Assembly (NCBI RefSeq): GCF_024172085.1
Contig: NZ_JAMZDZ010000001.1
Span: 3,038,001 to 3,102,000 of the forward strand
Direction: 5' to 3'
DNA from: Hamadaea flava
GTDB taxonomy: Bacteria > Actinomycetota > Actinomycetes > Mycobacteriales > Micromonosporaceae
DNA: 64,000 nt
In this document: piece by piece, positions 7,197-14,149 of the stretch
Layout: each line of letters begins with the position of its first letter
Numbering within the stretch: position 1 is the first letter of the stretch
Made by a program: the position numbers and the translations under genes
Notes under the pieces: model-generated
What the model was told of the DNA's origin: nothing
What the model saw: only the letters and a program-made list of their open reading frames with translations
The model's database searches: none

Positions 7197-8744
7197 TTAA
7201 ATGTCGCGGAAGGTCTCGATGCTCGCCCCCAGTTCGGTGAGGCGCTCGGCCAACTGCTCGTAACCGCGATTGATGACGTAGACGTGGCGCAGCACCGACG
7301 TGCCTTTCGCCGCCAGCATCGCCAGCAGGACGACGACCGCGGGTCGCAGCGCGGGCGGGCAGACCACCTCGGCGCCGGACCAGTGCGTCGGACCGGTGAT
7401 GTGCAGCCGGTGCGGGTCCATCAGCGTCACCCGCGCGCCGAGCTTGGTCAGCTCGGTCAGGTGCAGCGCCCGGTTCTCGTAGACCCAGTCGTGCAGCAGG
7501 GTCGATCCGTCGGCCACCGCCGCGATCAGGGCGAAGAACGGCAGGTTGTCGATGTTCAGGCCGGGGAACGGCATCGGGTGGATCTTGTCGATCGGGGCGC
7601 GCAGGTGCGAGGGTCGCACGGTCACGTCGACCAGACGCGTACGCCCGTTGGCGGCGAAGTATTCGTCGGTCTGGTCGTAGTCGAGTCCCATCTCCGTCAG
7701 CAGCGCCAGTTCGATCTCCATGAACTCGATCGGCACGCGGCGTACGGTGATCTCGGATTCGGTGACGACGGCGGCGGCGATGAGGCTCATCGCCTCGATC
7801 GGGTCCTCCGACGGCGCGTAGTCCACATCGGAGTCGATGATCGGCTTGCCGTGCACGGTCAGCGTCGTGGTGCCGATGCCGTCGATGCGTACGCCGAGGT
7901 CGGTGAGGAAGAAGCAGAGGTCCTGCACCATGTAGTTCGGGCTGGCGTTGCGGATGACCGTCACCGCGTCGCGCCGGGCCGCCGCCATCAGTGCGTTCTC
8001 GGTCACGGTGTCGCCGCGTTCGGTCAGCACGACCGGCCGGGACGGGTGCACGCTGGGGTCGACGTCGGCGTGGTAGAAACCGCCGGTCGCCTTCACCTCC
8101 AGGCCGAACGGGCGCAGCGCGATCAGGTGCGGCTCGACGGTTCGCGTGCCCAGGTCGCAGCCTCCGGCGTATGGCAGGGAGAACATGCCGTGGTCGTGCA
8201 TGAGCGGGGCGAGGAACATGATGATGCTGCGCGTGCGCCGCGCCGCCGCGACGTCGAGCGAGTCGAGGTCGAATCGCGCGGGCGGGGTGATCTCGAGGTC
8301 GTTGTCGTCGTTGAGCCAGCGGTGCTTGACCCCGATGCTGCCGAGGACCTCGAGGATGCGATTGACCTCCTCGATCCGCGCGACCTTGCGCAGCGTGGTA
8401 CGCCCACGGTTGAGCAGGGACGCGCACAGCAGCGCGACCCCGGCGTTTTTGCTGGTCTTGACGTTGATGCTGCCGGACAGCTTGCGCCCGCCCTCGATCC
8501 GCAGGTGCATCGGGCCGGAGTGGCCGAGCGAGACGATCTCGGAGTCGAGGACCTCGGAGATGCGGCCGAGCGTGTCGAGGCTGAGATTCTGGTTGCCCTG
8601 TTCGATCCGGTTGATCGCGCTCTGGCTGGTGCCGAGGGCCTCGGCCAGGCGGGCTTGGGACCAGCCGCGGTGGCGGCGGGCGTCGCGGATGAGGGTGCCG
8701 ATGCGGCGTAGCGTGTCACCGGAGCGGGTCAGGCTTTCAGGCAT
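7197..8744 (-). CDS. HTH (XRE)-MurA fusion: UDP-GlcNAc 1-carboxyvinyltransferase-like protein
   Basis: This 515-residue protein has an XRE helix-turn-helix at residues 10-75 (WSQARLAEALGTSQSAINRIEQG) fused to a full EPSP-synthase/MurA fold (about 80-510). MurA transfers enolpyruvate from PEP to UDP-GlcNAc. The conserved Lys-Asn (SKN, 98-100) and the active-site loop Cys196 (AGGCDLGTRTVEPH) are present, so enzyme activity is plausible. The combination suggests a regulator that reads cell-wall precursor or PEP state, or a DNA-bound enzyme. ATG 8742-8744 was chosen; the palindrome at 8755-8770 lies immediately upstream, consistent with autoregulation. Lack of a clear SD suggests a leaderless or very short leader mRNA. 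Confidence 0.85.
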   Translation of the reverse strand: MPESLTRSGDTLRRIGTLIRDARRHRGWSQARLAEALGTSQSAINRIEQGNQNLSLDTLGRISEVLDSEIVSLGHSGPMHLRIEGGRKLSGSINVKTSKNAGVALLCASLLNRGRTTLRKVARIEEVNRILEVLGSIGVKHRWLNDDNDLEITPPARFDLDSLDVAAARRTRSIIMFLAPLMHDHGMFSLPYAGGCDLGTRTVEPHLIALRPFGLEVKATGGFYHADVDPSVHPSRPVVLTERGDTVTENALMAAARRDAVTVIRNASPNYMVQDLCFFLTDLGVRIDGIGTTTLTVHGKPIIDSDVDYAPSEDPIEAMSLIAAAVVTESEITVRRVPIEFMEIELALLTEMGLDYDQTDEYFAANGRTRLVDVTVRPSHLRAPIDKIHPMPFPGLNIDNLPFFALIAAVADGSTLLHDWVYENRALHLTELTKLGARVTLMDPHRLHITGPTHWSGAEVVCPPALRPAVVVLLAMLAAKGTSVLRHVYVINRGYEQLAERLTELGASIETFRDI

Positions 8745-8754
8745 GGCGAGGACT

Positions 8755-8770
8755 ATCTCATATATGAGAT
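8755..8770. promoter_or_regulatory. 16-bp perfect palindrome between HTH-MurA and DUF2332 genes
   Basis: ATCTCATATATGAGAT is a perfect palindrome and strikingly AT-rich for this genome. It lies 11 bp upstream of the HTH-MurA start and about 22 bp upstream of the DUF2332 start. It is the probable operator of the XRE domain encoded next to it. Confidence 0.75.
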
Positions 8771-8791
8771 CGCGCATCGCGGAGGGGTCCC

Positions 8792-9706
8792 ATGGGCGTG
8801 GCGGAGATCTACGCCGAGTTCGCCGAATCCGAGGCGCGCGGCGTGTCGCCCGTCTATGAGCGGCTCGGCTCGTTCATCGCGACCGACCCCGTTCTGCTGC
8901 GACTGATTCCTGATCAGACCCAGCCCCAACTGCTCTTCGGCGTCGTACGCCTCCTTGGCGGCCCGGTCGGCGATCCGGTGGCCTTCCGCGATTTCACCGT
9001 CGGCCGGTGGCCCGCGATCGAGGCGGAAATGCGACAGCGGGCGACGCAGACCAACGAGCCCGGCCGGTGCGCGGTGCTGCTGCCGATCCTGGCCTCGCTC
9101 CCCCAGCCGTTGGCGTTGCTGGAAGTCGGCGCGTCCGCCGGGCTGTGCCTCTACCCCGATCGTTACAGCTATCGCTACGGGTCTGACACCCTCGGCGACG
9201 GCGTACCGGTGCTGGAGAGCACGCTCACCGGGATCGAGCCGCCGGCGACCCGGCCGGAGGTCGTGTGGCGAGCCGGGATCGATCTGAATCCGCTCGACGT
9301 CACCGATCCGGCCGACGTCGCCTGGCTCGACGCGCTCATCTGGCCGGACCACCTGCATCGGCGCGACCGGCTGCGCCAGGCGGCCGAGATCGCCGCGGCC
9401 GACCCGCCGCTGCTCGTCCGCGGTGACCTCGTCGAGGCGCTGCCCGCGCTCGCCGCGCAGGCCCCGGCCGGGGCGACGCTGGTCGTCTTCCACACCTCGG
9501 TGCTCTACCAGGTGCCGCCGTCGCGGTGGCCGTCGTTCCGCGCGGTCGTCCAGGACTTGCCCGGCCATTGGCTGGCCAACGACATCCCCGAACTCGTCCC
9601 GGATGCGCCGCCCGCGCCCGACGACTCCGCGTACAACCTGCTGGCGCTGGACGGCGTACCGGTCGCGTGGACGCGGTCGCACGGCCAGGCGATGATCGGC
9701 CTCTAG
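8792..9706 (+). CDS. DUF2332 family protein
   Basis: This 304-residue protein matches the DUF2332 pattern: an N-terminal RLGSFIATDPVLL segment, then LALLEVGASAGLCLYPDRYSY near residues 110-130 with a methyltransferase-like glycine loop, and VFHTSVLYQV near 230. Function is unknown. A strong SD (GGAGGGG) precedes ATG 8792. It is divergent from the HTH-MurA gene and shares its promoter palindrome, so the two may be co-regulated. Confidence 0.85.
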   Translation: MGVAEIYAEFAESEARGVSPVYERLGSFIATDPVLLRLIPDQTQPQLLFGVVRLLGGPVGDPVAFRDFTVGRWPAIEAEMRQRATQTNEPGRCAVLLPILASLPQPLALLEVGASAGLCLYPDRYSYRYGSDTLGDGVPVLESTLTGIEPPATRPEVVWRAGIDLNPLDVTDPADVAWLDALIWPDHLHRRDRLRQAAEIAAADPPLLVRGDLVEALPALAAQAPAGATLVVFHTSVLYQVPPSRWPSFRAVVQDLPGHWLANDIPELVPDAPPAPDDSAYNLLALDGVPVAWTRSHGQAMIGL

Positions 9707-9750
9707 TCACGACAGTCCACTAGAGACAGCGTTATCTTGACTGACGCCTA

Positions 9751-9764
9751 TGTGAACGTTCACA
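9751..9764. promoter_or_regulatory. Perfect 14-bp palindrome TGTGAACGTTCACA
   Basis: This perfect palindrome has the look of an operator, but it lies between the 3' ends of two convergent genes. No promoter for a recognisable gene is adjacent. It could be a remnant operator or a nucleoid-protein site. Confidence 0.4.
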
Positions 9765-9800
9765 CCACTGCCCTTGGCCCCCACCGTTCCCGGCGGCGGG

Positions 9801-9848
9801 GTCCAAGCCTCCCGGGCCTATGCCTCCCAGGGCCTATGCCTCGCGGGC
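9801..9848. repeat. 16-bp tandem repeat (3 copies)
   Basis: The units at 9801-9816, 9817-9832 and 9833-9848 resemble CCTATGCCTCCCAGGG. The array lies 12 bp beyond the stop of the quinone oxidoreductase gene (9860, leftward), like other gene-end arrays in this window. Confidence 0.7.
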
Positions 9849-9859
9849 AGCGACTCAGG

Positions 9860-10813
9860 TCAGCGGCTCGGGTCGAGCACGACCTTCCCCGTCGTACGCC
9901 GCCCCCGAAGCGCCGCATGAACCTCGCGTACCTCGGACATCGGGAACTCGCCGCCCGAGACGATCCTCAGCTCACCGCCGACGACCTGGGCCGCGAGGTC
10001 GGCGTACGCCCGAGCGAGGAGATCCGGCCGGGCGAAGGCGTGCATGAGCCAGAAGCCGCTGACCGTGGCCGACTGACGCTGCAGAGCGCGCGGGGAGACC
10101 GCGTCGGGCTCGACGAGGCTGGCCATGCCGTAGAAGGCCAGCCGCCCGAACGGGGCGAGCGCGTCGATGCTCTGCCCGGTCACCCGCCCGCCGATCATCT
10201 CCAGGACTACGTCGACGGGACGGCCTTCGTTCGCCGCCCGGAGCGCCGCGGTCAGGTCCTCCGTGGCCGGGTCCACTGTGGCATCCGCGCCGAGCGATCG
10301 GACCAGCTCACGTTTCTCCGGAGTACTCGCGGTGGCGATGACGCGGCCGGCTCCGGCGTTCCTGGCAAGTTGCACGGCGAGCGAGCCCACGCCGCCCGCC
10401 CCGGCGTGGACGACGACGCTGTCCCCCGGCGTCACCCCCGCGGTCCGATGGATCAGCCACCATGCGGTCAGGCCCTGCGCCAGCAGTGCGACCGCGGCGA
10501 CGTCGTCCAGCTCGTCCGGGACGGCGAACGCCTGGTGCTCCGGAACCACGGCCCGCTCGGCGTACCCGCCGGCGGTCATCATCGCGGCGACCCGGCGGCC
10601 GTCCTCGGTCCGGCCGACCACTTCGCCACCCGGGATCAGCGGCAGTGCGGTGGCGCCGAGGTACGCGTTCTCCCGGAGCAAGGAGTCCGCGTAGTTGACC
10701 CCAGCCCGGCTGACGTGGACGAGAAGCCGGCCGGGTCCCGGCCTCGGATCAGGCACGTCACGGACGGCGACGACCTCGGGGCCGCCGAACTCGGTGAGCT
10801 GAACTGCACGCAT
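9860..10813 (-). CDS. Zinc-free medium-chain NAD(P)H:quinone oxidoreductase
   Basis: This 317-residue quinone oxidoreductase-type MDR protein has an N-terminal GroES-like fold (MRAVQLTEFGGPEV, then GVNYADSLLR). The nucleotide-binding motif HAGAGGVGSLAVQLA lies near residues 140-155. The zinc-binding Cys/His set is absent, as in QOR/Zta-crystallin enzymes. It probably reduces quinones or enones with NADPH. The gene is divergent from a TetR gene, with a palindromic operator (10855-10869) in front of both. Confidence 0.92.
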   Translation of the reverse strand: MRAVQLTEFGGPEVVAVRDVPDPRPGPGRLLVHVSRAGVNYADSLLRENAYLGATALPLIPGGEVVGRTEDGRRVAAMMTAGGYAERAVVPEHQAFAVPDELDDVAAVALLAQGLTAWWLIHRTAGVTPGDSVVVHAGAGGVGSLAVQLARNAGAGRVIATASTPEKRELVRSLGADATVDPATEDLTAALRAANEGRPVDVVLEMIGGRVTGQSIDALAPFGRLAFYGMASLVEPDAVSPRALQRQSATVSGFWLMHAFARPDLLARAYADLAAQVVGGELRIVSGGEFPMSEVREVHAALRGRRTTGKVVLDPSR

Positions 10814-10844
10814 CACGTACTCCTGACTGAGCAGAATTGGAACG

Positions 10845-10873
10845 TTGACCCAATTGGTACTGCGTACCATAAC
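10845..10873 (+). promoter_or_regulatory. tetR promoter with embedded palindromic operator
   Basis: TTGACC (10845-10850) and CATAAC (10868-10873) are separated by 17 bp. The perfect 15-base palindrome TGGTACTGCGTACCA (10855-10869) fills the spacer, and a further GTACCA half-site follows at 10881-10886. A TetR dimer bound here would block transcription of its own gene and probably of the divergent oxidoreductase. Confidence 0.75.
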
Positions 10874-10903
10874 GGATGACGTACCACTCGCTAGACTGCG
10901 TGG

Positions 10904-11485
10904 GTGTCCGAGCTGAATCTGCGCGCGCGCAAGCAGCAACGCGCCCGGGACGAGATCATCGAGGCGGCGTACGCGCTGTTCGCCGAGCGCGGCTACCCGG
11001 TCGTGACGGTGGCCGACATCGCCGATCGGGCCGAGGTGGGGCGGACCACGTTCTTCCGGTACTTCGGCGACAAGCAGGAGGTCGTCTTCGCGAACGAGCA
11101 GGACTGGCTCGACGACGTGACGCGGCGATACCGGGACGCGAGCACCGGCCGCGAACCCACCCTGGCGCAGGCGCTGGTGTCGCTCCGGGACGTCGCCGAG
11201 GCGGTCAGCGCCGCGGCCACAAAGGATCCGCGCCGTTACCGCGTACGCGAACAGCTGATCGCCGACAACCCGGAGCTGACCGATCGGGCCGCCCGCAAAC
11301 GCCGGCGGTTCGCCGAGCTGCTCACCGAGATCCTCCGTGAACAGGGCGCAGAGCCGTCGACCGCGACGCTCGCACCCCAGGTCGCGTTGGCCTGCTTCAC
11401 GGCCGGGCACGAGATCGCCGGGACGGATCCGCGCAAACTGTGGCCGGCCGTCGCCGCCGCCTTCGACGCCCTCGGCATCGCCTGA
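10904..11485 (+). CDS. TetR/AcrR-family transcriptional regulator
   Basis: This 193-residue protein has a TetR N-terminal HTH at residues 12-60 (IIEAAYALFAERGY, then VADIADRAEVGRTTFFRYF), followed by an all-helical ligand/dimer domain. The start is GTG 10904. It is the likely repressor of itself and of the divergent quinone oxidoreductase, via the palindrome in the shared promoter. The ligand is unknown, possibly a quinone or other electrophile handled by the enzyme (inference). Confidence 0.92.
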   Translation: MSELNLRARKQQRARDEIIEAAYALFAERGYPVVTVADIADRAEVGRTTFFRYFGDKQEVVFANEQDWLDDVTRRYRDASTGREPTLAQALVSLRDVAEAVSAAATKDPRRYRVREQLIADNPELTDRAARKRRRFAELLTEILREQGAEPSTATLAPQVALACFTAGHEIAGTDPRKLWPAVAAAFDALGIA

Positions 11486-11545
11486 CCACTCCCGGCGTAC
11501 CGTCCTGCGGTGCGGCCGCGCCGCGTCCGGCGCGCGGGAGTATCG

Positions 11546-12193
11546 CTAGCGGCTGGCCGCCCTGGTCCGGGCGTACGCGACGATGTCGTCAGGTCGCGCC
11601 GAACCGTGTGCGTCGTAAGCCCCGCGCATCTCCTCGATGGCGTCGTCCAGATCGGCGGACGGGCCGCGTTCGGCCAGCAACACGACGAACGGCTCCCAGA
11701 AACCCACTTCCCGATCCGGAATGGCGCTCAGCTCTTCGAGATAGCGCCCGGGGCGGACGAGGTCGATCGCCGTCTCGGCGAGGACGGCCGCCGCGCCGGT
11801 CAGCAGTTCGATGGCGTGGTCGACTTCGTCCTGCGTGGTACAGCGGAAGCCGTTGGGCGGGAACTTCATGTGATAGAACGCGCCCTCAGGACGCCGACGA
11901 CTCTCCACGAACCCGATGTCATAGGTGACCGCGTCCGCGTCATAGGGGATCGGCGGCTCACCCCACTGGGCGAACCGATGGTTGCGATACTCCCACCAGG
12001 CCCGCGGGACAGCACCCATCGCTACTTGTGCATAGATCGTGCGCTGCGAGCTTCGGACGCTTCGGGTGGTCCCGATCGCCGCGATGCCGTCGTCGGTGAT
12101 CCGGCTCCAGACTCCGCGCGAGCCCGGGAACCCCAGCAGGCGAACGATCGCGCCCACCGCGCGATTGATCTGATTCATCGCTTGCTCGGCCAT
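11546..12193 (-). CDS. Hypothetical protein
   Basis: This 215-residue soluble protein has no family I recognise. It has good actinobacterial codon bias, no signal peptide and no membrane segment. An aromatic-rich central part (AWWEYRNHRFAQWGEPP; GAFYHMKFPPNGFRC) precedes an acidic helical C-terminus. The start is uncertain: ATG 12191-12193 was used, and ATG 12176-12178 or GTG 12197-12199 are possible. It is divergent from the small membrane protein at 12300. Confidence 0.65.
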   Translation of the reverse strand: MAEQAMNQINRAVGAIVRLLGFPGSRGVWSRITDDGIAAIGTTRSVRSSQRTIYAQVAMGAVPRAWWEYRNHRFAQWGEPPIPYDADAVTYDIGFVESRRRPEGAFYHMKFPPNGFRCTTQDEVDHAIELLTGAAAVLAETAIDLVRPGRYLEELSAIPDREVGFWEPFVVLLAERGPSADLDDAIEEMRGAYDAHGSARPDDIVAYARTRAASR

Positions 12194-12299
12194 GATCACC
12201 GCTGCACGATCTCAGGGTCACGGCTCGGGGGCAACTCGGGGTCTCAATGAGGGGTACGCCTGGAGGCGCGGTCGTCGTCCGCCGCGCAAGATCAAGCGC

Positions 12300-12869
12300 A
12301 TGAGTTTCGTGAAGCCGTCCTTTGTCGCCGCGCCGTTGTTCCTCGCCCTCTACGGCGTCCTCCGCCTCATCGGGAAGGCCGACGGCGTCTACGGTCCCGG
12401 CTGGGACTGGCAAGCGGCGCACTTCGCCGGAATCATCGGCCTGGTGCTGTTCGCGCCCGTGGTTCTCGCGTTGGGGCGGATGCTGCGTCCGTCGTGGTGG
12501 CGTACCACGATCGTCGGGGTGACCCTGGTCGGACTGGTGGCCTCGGTCGTCCAGTTCGGAGCGGACATCGTCGAGGGATTCATGGCGGCCGACAAGCCCG
12601 AGATGTCGTCGCTGAGCGACTCGTTCAGCTCGATCCCCGGCGTCACGATCGCCTTCTACAGCGTCGGCCCGCAACTGTTCTTCCTCGGCCTGATCGTGCT
12701 CGCCGTCGCGGCCGCGATCGCCCGCAAGCTGCCGTGGTGGAGCGCCGTCCTGGTGATCGTCGGCATCCTGCTGCCGCCGGTCACGCTGGACCTGATGCCG
12801 ATCGCCGGGCTGTGCCTGGCCGCCGCCTTCGCCCCGGTCGTCTTCCGGCGTACGCCGGTCGCCGCCTGA
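12300..12869 (+). CDS. Hypothetical integral membrane protein
   Basis: This 189-residue protein has about five transmembrane segments (roughly residues 8-25, 40-58, 68-90, 115-140 and 148-180). ATG 12300 starts MSFVKPSFVAAPLFLALYG. There is no recognised family or catalytic motif, and the plausible function is unknown. The end of the gene lies 31 bp from the left end of the IS element at 12901. Confidence 0.75.
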   Translation: MSFVKPSFVAAPLFLALYGVLRLIGKADGVYGPGWDWQAAHFAGIIGLVLFAPVVLALGRMLRPSWWRTTIVGVTLVGLVASVVQFGADIVEGFMAADKPEMSSLSDSFSSIPGVTIAFYSVGPQLFFLGLIVLAVAAAIARKLPWWSAVLVIVGILLPPVTLDLMPIAGLCLAAAFAPVVFRRTPVAA

Positions 12870-13027
12870 TCCTTCTCGCCGCCGCGCTGGACGCCGCCAC
12901 GCTGGATCAGGGATCTCGTTTCATCCTGAACGCTGCAGGTGGTTGTGTGTTGCGTGATTCGGGTGGTGGGCTGTGGGGGCAGCTCACCACCCGATGATCT
13001 TTGTGGAGATCTTTTGCCCGGGTGGGT

Positions 13028-13882
13028 TCATCGTGGGTTTTCGATCTGGGTGAGGATCATCAGGGCTCGCAGGAGTCTGGTGGCGTTGCGGTGGCGCATG
13101 CGCAGGCAGGTCAGGATGCGCCAGTTTTTCAGGTAGCCGAAGGGGTGCTCGTTGGCGGCGCGTTCGGCGTTGATGACCTGGTTGGTGAAGGTTTCGGTGG
13201 CGGTCAGCGGCCGGTTGGGGTGGGGCCGGCGGCCGGTGATGATGATCGGCTGGTCGGGGTCGTGGTTGGCGTCTTTGGCCAGGCCGCTGTAGGCGAGGTC
13301 GGCGATGGCGGCCAGGCCGGAGCGCTGGAGCTGGGCGGGTAGCCGGTCGGCGCGGGCGGCGGTGGCGTCGTGGGTGCGTCCAGGTCGGGCTTTGGACAGC
13401 CATAGCAGGTGTCCGGCGGGGCTGACCAGGGCCGTGAATTGCAGTCCGTGGGCGTGGTGTTTGCCGCTGTAGGTGTTGCGTCCGGCCGGGCCGTGTCGGC
13501 GGGTGGACCGGATGAGGGTGGCGTCGAGCAGTACATATTCGACGCCGGTGCGTGCGGCGCGGTGCAAGACCCGGTCCAGGCGGGGTGCTCGGGCGGCCAG
13601 GATCGTGATGACCTGCTGGACCCAGCGACGCACGGTCGACGCTGACACGTCGTTGCCACCGCCCAGGTCGGCCAGGCGTTGGTCGTGGCGCAGGTGCCCG
13701 AGCACGATCAGCGCCGCCTGATAGTCGGTCTTCTTACGCCACCGGGATCCGACCGTGGTGCGGTAGAGGGTGATCGCCCGGACGACGGCGGTGACGGTGG
13801 CGCTCGACAGGTTCAGCTTGACCTGGTAGACAGCAGGCGAGCCCTCGGCGCGGATTGGTGTTGTCTTCACAAACCACAGCAA
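13028..13882 (-). CDS. IS5-family transposase (DDE superfamily endonuclease)
   Basis: This 284-residue intact transposase has an N-terminal helical DNA-binding part (YRTTVGSRWRKKTDYQAAL, then GGNDVSASTVRRWVQ) and a DDE_Tnp_4-type catalytic domain. The acid residues lie in YVLLDATLIR, AIADLAYSG and NEHPFGYLKNW. The reading frame is uninterrupted, so the element may still be mobile. Codon composition is richer in CGG/GCC runs than the neighbours. Starts are possible at ATG 13880-13882 and further downstream. Confidence 0.9.
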   Translation of the reverse strand: MLWFVKTTPIRAEGSPAVYQVKLNLSSATVTAVVRAITLYRTTVGSRWRKKTDYQAALIVLGHLRHDQRLADLGGGNDVSASTVRRWVQQVITILAARAPRLDRVLHRAARTGVEYVLLDATLIRSTRRHGPAGRNTYSGKHHAHGLQFTALVSPAGHLLWLSKARPGRTHDATAARADRLPAQLQRSGLAAIADLAYSGLAKDANHDPDQPIIITGRRPHPNRPLTATETFTNQVINAERAANEHPFGYLKNWRILTCLRMRHRNATRLLRALMILTQIENPR

Positions 13883-14045
13883 TCTGCCGAGGGCTCGCCT
13901 TATGTGGTGACGCCACGCCGCATGTGCCGCTAACGAATCGGCGACTAAAGATCATCACGAAGATCCACAGCCGGTGAGCTGGCTGAGCACCCACCCGCAC
14001 CATCACGCAACACGGTTCCACCTGCGGCAATCAGGATGGAACGAG

Positions 14046-14098
14046 ATCAGGGATCCGGGTCGAATCATCGGTCAAGATTCGACCCTGGTCCCTGATCC
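14046..14098. terminator. Long hairpin at the IS right end / surface-protein gene end
   Basis: The arm at 14046-14067 pairs with 14077-14098, with an inner perfect 10-bp stem (GGGTCGAATC with GATTCGACCC) and an outer GATCAGGG stem. It lies between the 3' end of the LPXTG gene and the transposase gene. It either belongs to the right end of the IS or is a host terminator that the IS inserted beside. Confidence 0.6.
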
Positions 14099-14106
14099 AG
14101 CGCGGT

Positions 14107-14143
14107 ACTTGTCGGTGCGGGATTTGTCGGTGCGGGACTTGTC
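14107..14143. repeat. 15-bp tandem repeat at the end of the surface-protein gene
   Basis: ACTTGTCGGTGCGGG (14107-14121), ATTTGTCGGTGCGGG (14122-14136) and a partial third copy (14137-14143) run to within 7 bp of the stop codon of the leftward LPXTG gene (14150). Confidence 0.7.
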
Positions 14144-14149
14144 AGGATG

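Larger units (their letters stand above)
12901..14101 (-). mobile_element. IS5-like insertion sequence (about 1.2 kb)
   Basis: One transposase gene is flanked by long imperfect inverted ends. The outermost match is a perfect 13-bp inverted repeat, GCTGGATCAGGGA (12901-12913 and, inverted, 14089-14101). Inside it, about 100 bp on each side remain similar in inverted orientation (GATCTCGTT..CATCCTGA at 12912-12929 and its mirror near 14031-14048). An alternative tip at GATCTCGTT (12912/14048) would leave a 3-bp AGG duplication on both sides. Exact ends therefore remain uncertain within about 50 bp on the right. Confidence 0.75.

Noticed and set aside
9737-10879. Open + frame antisense to the quinone oxidoreductase
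   Set aside because: The opposite strand encodes a complete MDR protein; the + frame is compositionally biased and without a ribosome site.
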